A stretch of DNA of 64,000 nt from Cutibacterium sp. (GTDB lineage Bacteria; Actinomycetota; Actinomycetes; Propionibacteriales; Propionibacteriaceae): assembly GCF_030525615.1 (NCBI RefSeq), contig NZ_JAUNEJ010000001.1, positions 558,001-622,000 of the forward strand, given 5' to 3'. Below the pieces are notes generated by a model. It searched no databases and had not been told where the DNA came from. It was given only the letters and a program-made list of their open reading frames with translations. The position numbers and the translations under genes were made by a program. Of this stretch, positions 39,315 through 46,303 are shown piece after piece; position 1 is the stretch's first letter; every line of letters starts with the position of its first letter.

Positions 39315-40387
39315 ATCGTGTCGAGGTAGCGACGGCACATCCCTACCAGGTGCTCATCGGGTCCCGTGCAGTGGAGGGATTAGTCGGTTTAGTGGCAGGA
39401 CGCCGGGTCGCAGTGGTGTGTCCCCAACCGCTTCTGGGCCTGGTAGACCGGCTTCGGCTTGATGATCCGATCCTTATTGAGGTGCCAGATGCTGAGGCTG
39501 CCAAAACCCCTCAGGTCTTGGTCAATGCCTGGCAGGACCTCGCTGAGGCGGGCATGACCCGTGGCGATATCATTGTGGGTCTCGGTGGGGGAGCCACCAC
39601 TGACCTGGCCGGATTCCTAGCTGCAACGTGGATGCGCGGGGTCGACGTCATTCAGATTCCCACCACAGTGCTTGCCATGGCTGACGCCGCGATCGGTGGC
39701 AAAACGGGTATCAACATCCCGGCTGGGAAGAACTTGGTTGGGGCTTTCCACGAGCCGACGGCAGTCCTGTGCGACACCGATCTCCTGACATCCCTTCCTA
39801 TTCGTGAAGTGCGCTCTGGGCTTGCAGAGATCGTCAAGTGTGGGTTTATCAATGACCCCGTGATTCTCGATGTCGTCGAGGGACAGGATGTTCTCGATGT
39901 CACTTCGCAAGCCTTTGTTGAGGTCCTGACACGGGCAGTTGAGGTGAAAGCTGGAGTTGTCAGTGATGATCTGCATGAGCGGATCTCGTCACATGGCCGG
40001 GTTGGCCGCGAGAGATTGAACTACGGGCACACCCTGGCCCATGCCGTCGAAGCTCACGAGCACTTCACCTGGCGACATGGCGAGGCGGACGCTGTCGGGA
40101 TGGTTTTCGCCGCAGAGTTGTCTCGACGTTATCTAGGACTATCCGACGAGGTCGTAGCTCGCACCCGGGCGATTCTGTCAGGGATTGGGCTACCTATCAC
40201 CTTTGACGAGGTTGAATGGGCGGATCTGCGCGAGACGATGAACCTCGACAAGAAGACCCGGCTCGATCCTGAGACCGGACGGCGGATACTGAGGTTCGTC
40301 GGTATCAGTAAGCCCGGTGAGGTTGCGATGATTGTTGATCCCAACGAAGACGTGCTGGTCGAATGCTACGAGAGGTTACAGGATTAA
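39311..40387 (+). CDS. aroB: 3-dehydroquinate synthase
   Basis: AroB closes DAHP to 3-dehydroquinate using NAD and a divalent metal. The 358 residues show GLGGGATTDLAGFLAATWMR, DAAIGGKTGINIPAGKNLVG, and the metal His in NYGHTLAHAVE and WRHGEADAVGM. The GTG overlaps the aroK stop. It is the last gene of the shikimate set here; aroQ or aroD, needed for the next step, is not in the window. An accessory island starts right after the stop. Confidence 0.96.
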   Translation: MNRVEVATAHPYQVLIGSRAVEGLVGLVAGRRVAVVCPQPLLGLVDRLRLDDPILIEVPDAEAAKTPQVLVNAWQDLAEAGMTRGDIIVGLGGGATTDLAGFLAATWMRGVDVIQIPTTVLAMADAAIGGKTGINIPAGKNLVGAFHEPTAVLCDTDLLTSLPIREVRSGLAEIVKCGFINDPVILDVVEGQDVLDVTSQAFVEVLTRAVEVKAGVVSDDLHERISSHGRVGRERLNYGHTLAHAVEAHEHFTWRHGEADAVGMVFAAELSRRYLGLSDEVVARTRAILSGIGLPITFDEVEWADLRETMNLDKKTRLDPETGRRILRFVGISKPGEVAMIVDPNEDVLVECYERLQD

Positions 40388-40473
40388 GCGTCGCGGATGG
40401 GCGGTGCGGGAAGGCTCGGCGTGCGAGTCCCGGTCGCTATCCCGCGCTGCTGCGGCATGAACCCCTCCTCGCC

Positions 40474-41100
40474 CTATCTGGGAAGAGCTGAGTTGAGCAA
40501 CCTGTCTATCTCCAGCTCGGGAATCGACCGCGCCGCGAGTGTGATGTCAGCAAGGGCGGTATCGACGTGGGAGATCGGGTACCGGCCTGTCAGGCTCTTA
40601 CGAGCCTCGCAGCAGGTTTCGGGGGTGACGAATCGTTGTCGCAGGGCTTCAGCGGCCCATTCCCATTCCTCCTGGATAGCCAGTACCAGAACCGAGACCT
40701 CAGGAGTAGCGAGATGGATATTCCCCCGCACAGTGATGAATCGGTGCGGCATGTGCCAGCGGTGAACACGAATTCTTGGCCGCATAAGGGTGCGGGTTGG
40801 CGAGAAGGCTTCGATTTCATCAATGCTTCGCCAGTCCATCGGTTGAGTCGTTCCAGGGGCCGTCATCCCGAGCAGGACGAGGGCTGCCTTGCCAAGAAGG
40901 ACAACATCGCGATGCCATAAGGAAAGGGCCCGGATGAGTGTTTGAGGGTCGCGGGCAAGGGAGGCGGCAGCAACAACTCCGGGCAGGACTCGTACCGCTT
41001 CTCCGCGCGCCACTGCGCGGTCGGCCTGACCTCGCATATCGCTGCGACGGTCAATCTGGACAACTCCACGGCGCTTGATCTGGTCTTGAAACGTTCTCAT
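40474..41100 (-). CDS. AbiEi/DUF559-type protein lacking its nuclease domain
   Basis: The 208 residues resemble the front part of large actinobacterial AbiEi/DUF559 proteins: a wHTH start (RRGVVQIDRRSD, then AVARGEAVRVLPGVVAA), a middle segment (RIRVHRW, then HLATPEVSVLVLA for the usual TTPARTLLDLA) and ARSIPELEIDRLLNSALPR. In relatives the last segment leads straight into the Vsr-like DUF559 nuclease; here a stop follows and no nuclease piece is visible in other frames before aroB. It may be a remnant or a free regulatory domain. The ATG is chosen from the family start; no good ribosome site exists. Longer in-frame starts up to 41382 run through transposon remains. Confidence 0.5.
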   Translation of the reverse strand: MRTFQDQIKRRGVVQIDRRSDMRGQADRAVARGEAVRVLPGVVAAASLARDPQTLIRALSLWHRDVVLLGKAALVLLGMTAPGTTQPMDWRSIDEIEAFSPTRTLMRPRIRVHRWHMPHRFITVRGNIHLATPEVSVLVLAIQEEWEWAAEALRQRFVTPETCCEARKSLTGRYPISHVDTALADITLAARSIPELEIDRLLNSALPR

Positions 41101-41668
41101 ACTTTCAGTTGTCGTCGAAGACCACCGAAATCCGTCAGGAAATTCCAGATCTGTGGATAAAAACCGAATACCCGTACTAGTTGTGGACAAACTGGCTCTT
41201 CGTGAACGAGGGTGGAGACGGATGACCGCGTGGCGGAGTTGGGATGGTGATTCATCGGCTACAAAAGTGCCACCACCGAAGGGGTCCCTGAGGCGGTGGT
41301 GGTCATGGACCTGTTTCATGTGACCCGTGTGACCGGCAAGGTCCTGGACCTGTGCCAGTTTCAACAATGGCTGCATGGTCATCGTGGACGTGCAGGTGAT
41401 CTGCTCTGCAATCCTTCATACTGGCGCTGACCTGCTGACACCCCGGCAACGCAACTGTTTGGAGCACGTGTGTGGTATAGCGATGGGGTTGGGCAATCTG
41501 TGGCTCACGGCATCACCTCATGACTGCTGGAAACCGAACCCCGTCTACTCCCTCAAGCATGAACAGCCGACGTCCCGCAGCACTTCACCTGCGCACCTAT
41601 ACGGCGGCGGAAGCCCCGATCGCCGCGTCATCACGCACTCCACGCCAAGGCCGGCACCTCTAAAAGAA
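41101..41668. other. degenerate intergenic DNA around the ISL3 remnant
   Basis: Besides the transposase remnant at 41251-41470 I see no gene. The last 50 bases (about 41620-41668) resemble bases 43162-43200 that follow the DUF3800-type gene, suggesting that an earlier copy of such a gene ended here. Confidence 0.5.
41251..41470 (+). pseudogene. ISL3-family transposase remnant
   Basis: In frame from 41251 the translation reads FIGYKSATTEGVPEA, then VVVMDLFHVTRVTGK, then HGHRGRAGDLL, and stops at 41428. From 41411 the next frame continues ILHTGADLLTPRQRN. Together these match the catalytic middle of ISL3 transposases (the GFK...VMDPFHVV...HRGRAGDPLY...LHTGADLLT order). One frameshift and the loss of both ends show it is dead. 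No terminal inverted repeats were found. Confidence 0.7.
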
Positions 41669-41939
41669 GGGCCTCACCTGAACCCAGATGAAACCCTCCA
41701 CACACAAAAGGATCCCCCGGCTTCGGTCCACATCACGTCGGACAATCCACCGGGGGCCGTGTTGGCTATCACGCAGATTCCAACTCCGTTTTTCCTAAAA
41801 TAAACAGTACACCACGTGCGTTCATCTGTGCAAGTAAGGAGAATCCCTTATGGCACCCGGTCTGTCATGGATCGTCACCGATCCTCAAGTACGCGACCTC
41901 TACGAGAACCGTCCTGGATTGGTGGCTTTCGTTGACGAA
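41669..41939 (+). repeat. tandem repeat unit, copy 1
   Basis: This 271-base unit is repeated directly at 41940. It holds an outer stem CCCCCGG/CCGGGGG (41714-41720 with 41750-41756) around an inner GTCC/GGAC stem, a T run near 41789, a TAAAAT box, AAGGAG and the first 30 codons of the DUF3800-type gene. The hairpin comes before the -10 box, so it could end transcripts from upstream while the box starts new ones. Confidence 0.9.
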
Positions 41940-41978
41940 GGGCCTCACCTGACCCCAGATGAAACCCTCCACACATAA
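41850..41978 (+). pseudogene. truncated front copy of the DUF3800-type gene
   Basis: The ATG opens 30 codons that match the intact gene at 42118 (MAPGLSWIVTDP onward to AFVDE), then crosses the duplication joint at 41939/41940, adds 12 unrelated residues and stops. Its promoter box and ribosome site are intact, so a 42-residue peptide could still be made. Confidence 0.8.
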
Positions 41979-42207
41979 GGATCCCCCGGTGTCGGTCCAC
42001 ATCACGTCGGACATCCCACCGGGGGCCGTGTTGGCTGTCCGAAGACTCCAACTCCGTTTTTCCTAAAATAAACAGTACACCACGTGCGTTCATCTGTGCA
42101 AGTAAGGAGAATCCCTTATGGCACCCGGTCTGTCATGGATCGTCACCGATCCTCAAGTACGCGACCTCTACGAAAACCGCCCCGGGTTGGTGGCTTTCGT
42201 TGACGAG
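41940..42207 (+). repeat. tandem repeat unit, copy 2
   Basis: This is the second direct copy, with scattered base changes and small gaps against copy 1. It carries the working promoter and start of the DUF3800-type gene. Both units meet at a GAAGGG shared by the joint, which suggests a recombination or slippage event at that short match. Confidence 0.9.
42064..42069 (+). promoter_or_regulatory. -10 box for the DUF3800-type gene
   Basis: TAAAAT lies 48 bases before the ATG. The 5' leader carries AAGGAGA seven bases before the start. The same box occurs in copy 1 at the matching place. Confidence 0.5.
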
Positions 42208-43017
42208 TCTTATCGCACGATCCCCCAGGTGGGCTCGATCTACCTCATGACAGCCGTGATAGCCGACACCCGAGACCTCAACGACTACCGGCGCACCCTT
42301 GTCCAAGGAATCGGCTCTAACACCTTCCACGCCGCACCAGACCAACACCGCAACCCTCAAGGCCGCGACAATATCGACATCATCAACGCGCTCACCGCAC
42401 AACGCAGCCCCACCCTGGCATCGGTGTATCTAGGCCACGACAACCTCAACAACGAGACCGTCAACATTCGTATCCGCCACGGGGTGTTACGGTCCTTAGC
42501 CATCGAACTACACCACACCTATGGCGTAGACACGATCATCGCCGACCACCTGTTCGATGCCCGACGTCACCGCCACGACGATGCCGCTATCGCCCAAGCA
42601 CGCCAGACCACCAGGGCCGATATACAGCTTCTCCACTCCCACCCGGGCCGTGAACAAATGCTGTGGGCCGCAGACGCCACCGCATGGGCCATCCAACACG
42701 ACCTGGCGACACCGGCACCCCGTAATTGGGAAAACCGCACAGGCATCCTTGGTGATGCTCTCACCATCATGAACGCTCACACTCGACGCACCATGGCCAG
42801 GCCAGTCGCACCAGCCCCCGATACGCCCCAGAAATACCCCTTGTTGAGGCAGGCGTTGCGTACTCAAGCCAGCGCCACTATCGCCGCTCAAGCCCGAGCA
42901 GCCGAACAGCACTGCCGCGAGATGGACCACAAACGTCGACGACGCGCCGCCGAGAATGCACGCCAGCGGCGACCGCGTATCGGTGGTGGCCGGGCCCGCA
43001 GACTCAAACCCCGCTAA
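42118..43017 (+). CDS. DUF3800-type protein, RNase H-like fold suspected
   Basis: The 299-residue protein begins with the DUF3800 hallmark, a hydrophobic strand ending in Asp-Glu-Ser (VAFVDES, residues 26-31), and has a later Ala-Asp pair in MLWAADATAWAI where family members have QxAD. These acids fit an RNase H-like nuclease, but activity is unproven. The C-terminal 60 residues are Arg-rich (RRRRAAENARQRRPRIGGG), so nucleic-acid binding is plausible. DUF3800 genes are common on mobile elements. It is the only full gene in the repeat-rich island. The start is fixed by AAGGAGA and the duplicated front end. Confidence 0.7.
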   Translation: MAPGLSWIVTDPQVRDLYENRPGLVAFVDESYRTIPQVGSIYLMTAVIADTRDLNDYRRTLVQGIGSNTFHAAPDQHRNPQGRDNIDIINALTAQRSPTLASVYLGHDNLNNETVNIRIRHGVLRSLAIELHHTYGVDTIIADHLFDARRHRHDDAAIAQARQTTRADIQLLHSHPGREQMLWAADATAWAIQHDLATPAPRNWENRTGILGDALTIMNAHTRRTMARPVAPAPDTPQKYPLLRQALRTQASATIAAQARAAEQHCREMDHKRRRRAAENARQRRPRIGGGRARRLKPR

Positions 43018-43219
43018 TGGCGTTACCCCAGGCCAGGCCCCTCAGGGACCAGCCCCAACGATCCCGTCTGAGCAGTAGCAACCGGAAACGCCGCACGCGA
43101 GGCGTCTTGACCGCCACAGCACATCCAACTCGCCAACCACAACCGCCCCGGCCCGCGACGCCCGCGCCATCACGCACCCCACGACTCCACCGGCACCTCT
43201 AATACCACACACCATAAAA
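43018..43219. other. non-coding, GC-rich spacer after the DUF3800-type gene
   Basis: No gene is supported in these 202 bases. The end resembles bases before repeat copy 1 (shared CGGCACCTCTAA and CATCACGCAC), so the spacer is part of the repeated gene module. Confidence 0.5.
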
Positions 43220-43355
43220 GGGCCTCACCTGAACCCAGATGAAACCCCACACATAAAAGGATCCCCCGGCTTCGGTCCGCATCACGCTGGACAATCCACC
43301 GGGGGCCGTGTGGGCTATCCGCAGACTCCCACTCCGTTTCTCCTATCTTTTATAG
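43220..43355 (+). repeat. repeat module, copy 3
   Basis: This copy matches the first 120 or so bases of copies 1 and 2: GGGCCTCACCTGAACCCAG, the CCCCCGG/CCGGGGG hairpin, then CACTCCGTTTCTCCTATC. It lacks the ribosome site and gene front. It ends a few bases from the truncated LPXTG gene on the other strand. Confidence 0.85.
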
Positions 43356-43374
43356 TACAACAACGACGCATCAC

Positions 43375-43944
43375 TCACACTCCCGTCCGAGGCAAAGCCC
43401 CACCACTACGATCATCAACGTCAACGGCACCGCTAGAGGCACCCGCCTCTAGGCGGCCAGACTCCGCCGCCACCCGGCCAGAGCGGCCATGTGTGCCCAC
43501 CCCGACAGTCGGTGTGCCAGAAGCCGTCACGACAGACGTGGCCGAAGAGGCACCCGGTTTGCTCGACGTACTCGGGCGAACTGTGGGCTTATGGGCGGTG
43601 AAATCAACCGAGCACTCATCGGTGACCTGATCGTCGTTCAACCGGTCAAAATGCATCGTCCACGGCTGAGACCCAGACCCGTGATACACCTCGTCAGAAA
43701 CCAGGTCACCGTAATGGAACACCAAGTCATAGCCGACCTCGCCAGGATCAGACACCTCAACGGCCACAAACCCCGACACGGTCCCGTCATCCTGGACGAC
43801 ATGACCACACTCGGTCACCTCGTACGACGGACCCGCCGAGGCCGGACTATCAGCCCACGCAACCGAACCAGCAGCCACACCAGCGGCCGCCACCACAGCC
43901 GCGACAGCCACCCCGGCCACGCGACGGTGAACATCACACATCAT
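43375..43944 (-). CDS. secreted LPXTG protein without its membrane anchor
   Basis: The 189-residue product has a signal peptide (basic HRR at 6-8, hydrophobic 9-28, probable AWA cleavage after 31), a small domain of about 75 residues with two Cys (Cys near 45 and 107, possibly a disulfide), a Ser/Thr/Pro/Gly-rich linker, and LPRTG at 184-188 followed by one Val and a stop. Sortase substrates need a hydrophobic helix and basic tail after LPXTG; both are missing. The end lies next to repeat copy 3, which may have cut it. ATG at 43944 has AAAGGA six bases upstream. The role of the domain is unknown. Confidence 0.65.
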   Translation of the reverse strand: MMCDVHRRVAGVAVAAVVAAAGVAAGSVAWADSPASAGPSYEVTECGHVVQDDGTVSGFVAVEVSDPGEVGYDLVFHYGDLVSDEVYHGSGSQPWTMHFDRLNDDQVTDECSVDFTAHKPTVRPSTSSKPGASSATSVVTASGTPTVGVGTHGRSGRVAAESGRLEAGASSGAVDVDDRSGGALPRTGV

Positions 43945-43991
43945 CACTGTTCCTTTCACGGCGCGGAATATGTGCCACGCCAACCACAAAC

Positions 43992-44228
43992 TCAGCAACA
44001 CACGGCCACCCGACGCTCAACCGGGGCAGCCAGCGGACGTTCAACCGGGGCAGCAAACGACGGCTTAACCGCCGCGATCAACGCGTGAATCCGCGCCCTG
44101 CACTCCGGATCAGACCGCTCAGCCTTCACCCGCGCGTCATACCGTGCCTGCTCGGCACGCCACGCCTCAGAAACCACCTCAGGACTCGCAGTCCGCTCAT
44201 GATCAACCGAGGCCGTGTTGGCTATCAC
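43992..44228 (-). CDS. small hypothetical protein, doubtful
   Basis: This is a 78-codon frame with a GTG start inside repeat copy 4. The product is charged and helical (EAWRAEQARYDARVKAE) and ends with two near-copies of AAPVER, encoded by a 19-base direct repeat. No motif is known. It may be the tail of a larger lost gene, fused to a repeat end that supplies a start. No firm ribosome site is seen. Confidence 0.3.
   Translation of the reverse strand: MIANTASVDHERTASPEVVSEAWRAEQARYDARVKAERSDPECRARIHALIAAVKPSFAAPVERPLAAPVERRVAVCC
44012..44054. repeat. 19-base direct repeat
   Basis: Two near-identical copies (44012-44030 and 44036-44054, one mismatch) at a 24-base period, containing TCAACCGGGGCAGC. 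They encode the doubled APVER stretch of the small frame. Confidence 0.8.
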
Positions 44229-44250
44229 GCAGATTCCAACTCCATTTTTC
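44211..44250. repeat. repeat module, partial copy 4
   Basis: Forty bases match the middle of copy 1 (GGCCGTGTTGGCTATCACGC and onward to CAACTCCATTTTTCC). The hairpin half before it is lost. A perfect TTAGCT-ATA-AGCTAA inverted repeat follows at 44252-44266. Confidence 0.75.
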
Positions 44251-44331
44251 CTTAGCTATAAGCTAACCCCGGGGGTACACCTCTGGTAAGAACAGACGTA
44301 AAAACCGTCACTGCTCAACTGCAAAGAGCCA

Positions 44332-44550
44332 CTACACGGCCTTCGTGGCCGGAGATTTGGCAGGCGACGACTTCAGGGGTGACTTGTGGGGTCTCGTAGC
44401 AGCCGGTGACACTGTTCGTGGTGTCTGTGACGTGGTGGATGCGGAGATGGGGACACCAGTATCCTCGTCAAGAGATGTTGCTGCGCACCCGCACGTCATA
44501 AGTCCAGCTGCCAGAACTACGACCAGCAGTCTTTGCCGGGCTTGCTTCAT
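44332..44550 (-). CDS. small lipoprotein-like protein after ppk2
   Basis: The 72-residue product has a basic start, a hydrophobic stretch (LLVVVLAAGLM) and Cys at 20 and 22 (TCGCAATS), looking like a weak lipobox, then a Ser/Thr/Pro/Lys-rich end with KSPLKSSPAKSP. It is probably exported and anchored outside. GGAG lies seven bases before the ATG, which directly abuts the ppk2 stop, so it is coupled to ppk2. The lipobox is not canonical. No function can be given. Confidence 0.6.
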   Translation of the reverse strand: MKQARQRLLVVVLAAGLMTCGCAATSLDEDTGVPISASTTSQTPRTVSPAATRPHKSPLKSSPAKSPATKAV

Positions 44551-45501
44551 TCAGTCTCCATCCATGTCTCGGGCTCGGTGAACCAACCGAGGATCGGGTT
44601 GGCCGACGACCTCTTCATCTTTTCCGGCATAATCATATTTCGACAAGAAATATCTCATTGCATTCAGACGAGCGCGTTTCTTGTCGTTGGACTTGATGCA
44701 AATCCAGGGTGCCGCGTCAGTGTCTGTAGCAGCGAACATCTCCTCCTTGGCACGGGTGTAATCGTCCCAACGCCCCAAGGATTCCAAATCCATGGGGGAC
44801 AGCTTCCACCGGCGCACTGGGTCAAGCTGTCGAATTGCGAACCGAGTGCGCTGTTCTTGACGTGTCACGGAGAACCAGAATTTGGTGACGTGAATCCCCG
44901 ACTCAATCATCATCTCTTCGAGAATCGGAGCCTGGTGCAGGAAAATCCGGTGTTCTTCGTCAGTGCAGAATCCCATGACCCGCTCGACACCGCCACGGTT
45001 GTACCAGGAACGGTCGAACAGCACGATCTCGCCGGCGGTAGGGAAGTGTTGGATGTAACGCTGGAAGTTCCATTGACCGAGTTCGCGGTCTGAAGGCTTG
45101 TCAAGGGCGACGGTACGGCAGCGACGCGGATTGAGGTGCTCGCTGAATCTCTTGATCGCGCCACCTTTTCCGGCGGCGTCGCGACCTTCGAAGATGATGA
45201 CGTGACGCTCTCCGGTGTCGTCAATGGAGTATTGGAGCTTGAGAAGCTCGATCTGCAACAACCTTTTCTGAGTTTCGTACTCGCGCCTGTCCATGAGAGT
45301 CGGATAGGGGTAATCTTCATGCCAGGTCTCCACGGCGGAACCGTCAGGAGCGATAAGTTCCGGATCATCACCATGTTCATCGGAGTCAACGACGTATCCA
45401 GCATCAGCAACTAAGTCAATGAATTCACGCAGCGAATGCTGGTCGGAATCCGTCGCAGGATCAAAGTGGGCGCGCAGCTCAGCGGGGTCGAAGTCGTGCA
45501 T
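44551..45501 (-). CDS. ppk2: polyphosphate kinase 2
   Basis: PPK2 moves phosphate between polyphosphate and nucleotides, usually to make GTP or ATP. The 316 residues have one PPK2 domain with Walker A FEGRDAAGKGG (105-115), the segment LNPRRCRTVALDKP, Walker B LFDRSWYNRGGVERVMGF and the lid region WKLSPMD. Length and layout fit class I. The ATG at 45501 is chosen because TAACGT lies seven bases upstream on the minus strand; a GTG at 45540 is possible. A small lipoprotein gene follows at once. Confidence 0.93.
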   Translation of the reverse strand: MHDFDPAELRAHFDPATDSDQHSLREFIDLVADAGYVVDSDEHGDDPELIAPDGSAVETWHEDYPYPTLMDRREYETQKRLLQIELLKLQYSIDDTGERHVIIFEGRDAAGKGGAIKRFSEHLNPRRCRTVALDKPSDRELGQWNFQRYIQHFPTAGEIVLFDRSWYNRGGVERVMGFCTDEEHRIFLHQAPILEEMMIESGIHVTKFWFSVTRQEQRTRFAIRQLDPVRRWKLSPMDLESLGRWDDYTRAKEEMFAATDTDAAPWICIKSNDKKRARLNAMRYFLSKYDYAGKDEEVVGQPDPRLVHRARDMDGD

Positions 45502-45508
45502 GATGGCA

Positions 45509-45514
45509 ACGTTA
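45509..45514 (-). promoter_or_regulatory. -10 box of a leaderless ppk2 promoter
   Basis: TAACGT on the minus strand lies seven bases before the ATG at 45501. No ribosome site is seen. Confidence 0.45.
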
Positions 45515-45653
45515 CTGAACAGGTGTCCGGCCAAGGTCACAATGTCGTAAATGGTACGCGACGAGATGATTTCCTGCCGGTATCGAGCTGTTCGCGACGG
45601 CGTGTCATGGAACGCCTACGGCCCAGCGATAGAGAGTGGTGCCGTCAGTCCGC

Positions 45654-45659
45654 TAGACT
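45654..45659 (+). promoter_or_regulatory. -10 box of a probable efp-nusB promoter
   Basis: TAGACT lies 75 bases before the efp GTG, giving a leader of about 67 bases with AAAGGGA near its end. No gene is seen in the 232 bases between ppk2 and efp. Confidence 0.35.
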
Positions 45660-45733
45660 TGGGCGGGATGTCGGCCAGCGTGCCCCCATCCCGATCCGTG
45701 ATAAACGCAACCCATCTCGAAAGGGACCGACCT

Positions 45734-46303
45734 GTGGTTATTTCCACCAATGACATCAAGAACGGCACCGTTCTCGACCTTGACGGCCAGCTGTGGACGG
45801 TCATCTGGTTCCAGCACCACAAGCCGGGTAAGGGCAATACCGTCGTTCGTACCAAGCTCAAGCATGTGCTGAGCGGCAAGGTCGTTGACAAGACGTTCAA
45901 CTCTGACGTCAAGATCGAATCGGCTGAGGTCGATCGTCGCGATATGCAGTACCTGTACCAAGATGGTGATGCCTACGTCTTCATGGACGAGACCAGCTAC
46001 GAGCAGCTGCCAATTCCTGCTGAGGTTGTCGGGGACGCCAAGGATTTCATGCTCGAGAACCAGACCGCCACCGTTGCCCTGCATGAGGGCAATCCGCTGT
46101 ACATTGATTTGCCTGCCTCCGTGGAGCTCGAAATCACCTACACGGAACCGGGTCTGCAGGGTGACCGCTCTACTGGAGGCACCAAGCCCGCGACTCTTGA
46201 AACCGGCCGTGAAATCCAGGTCCCGCTTTTCATCACCACTGGTGAAAAGGTCAAGGTTGACACTCGTTCCGGCGAGTACCTCGGTCGTATTTCCGAAAAG
46301 TGA
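45734..46303 (+). CDS. efp: elongation factor P
   Basis: EF-P relieves ribosomes stalled at proline runs. The 189 residues have three OB-like domains; the tip loop is [12 protein letters not shown], with Lys at the place that is modified in some bacteria. No EpmA or EarP gene is seen nearby, so the loop may act unmodified or by another route. The GTG follows AAAGGGA. The TGA overlaps the nusB GTG. The pair efp-nusB is widely kept. Confidence 0.96.
   Translation: MVISTNDIKNGTVLDLDGQLWTVIWFQHHKPGKGNTVVRTKLKHVLSGKVVDKTFNSDVKIESAEVDRRDMQYLYQDGDAYVFMDETSYEQLPIPAEVVGDAKDFMLENQTATVALHEGNPLYIDLPASVELEITYTEPGLQGDRSTGGTKPATLETGREIQVPLFITTGEKVKVDTRSGEYLGRISEK

Noticed and set aside
41375-41803. Plus-strand frame of 142 codons as a gene
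   Set aside because: Its first third is an out-of-frame piece of an ISL3 transposase and the rest runs into the repeat unit; the start lies in transposase sequence.
41669-42117. Type III toxin-antitoxin RNA repeats before a toxin gene
   Set aside because: Such antitoxins have many short repeats of about 35 bases and a toxin of some 170 residues; here two long units and a 299-residue DUF3800-type protein.
43017-43202. Small plus-strand frame after the DUF3800-type gene
   Set aside because: Pro, Arg and Thr-rich low-complexity product, no ribosome site, part of the repeated spacer.
41669-44250. CRISPR array
   Set aside because: The repeats are few, long (up to 271 bases) and carry gene starts; there are no short regular repeats with spacers and no cas gene.
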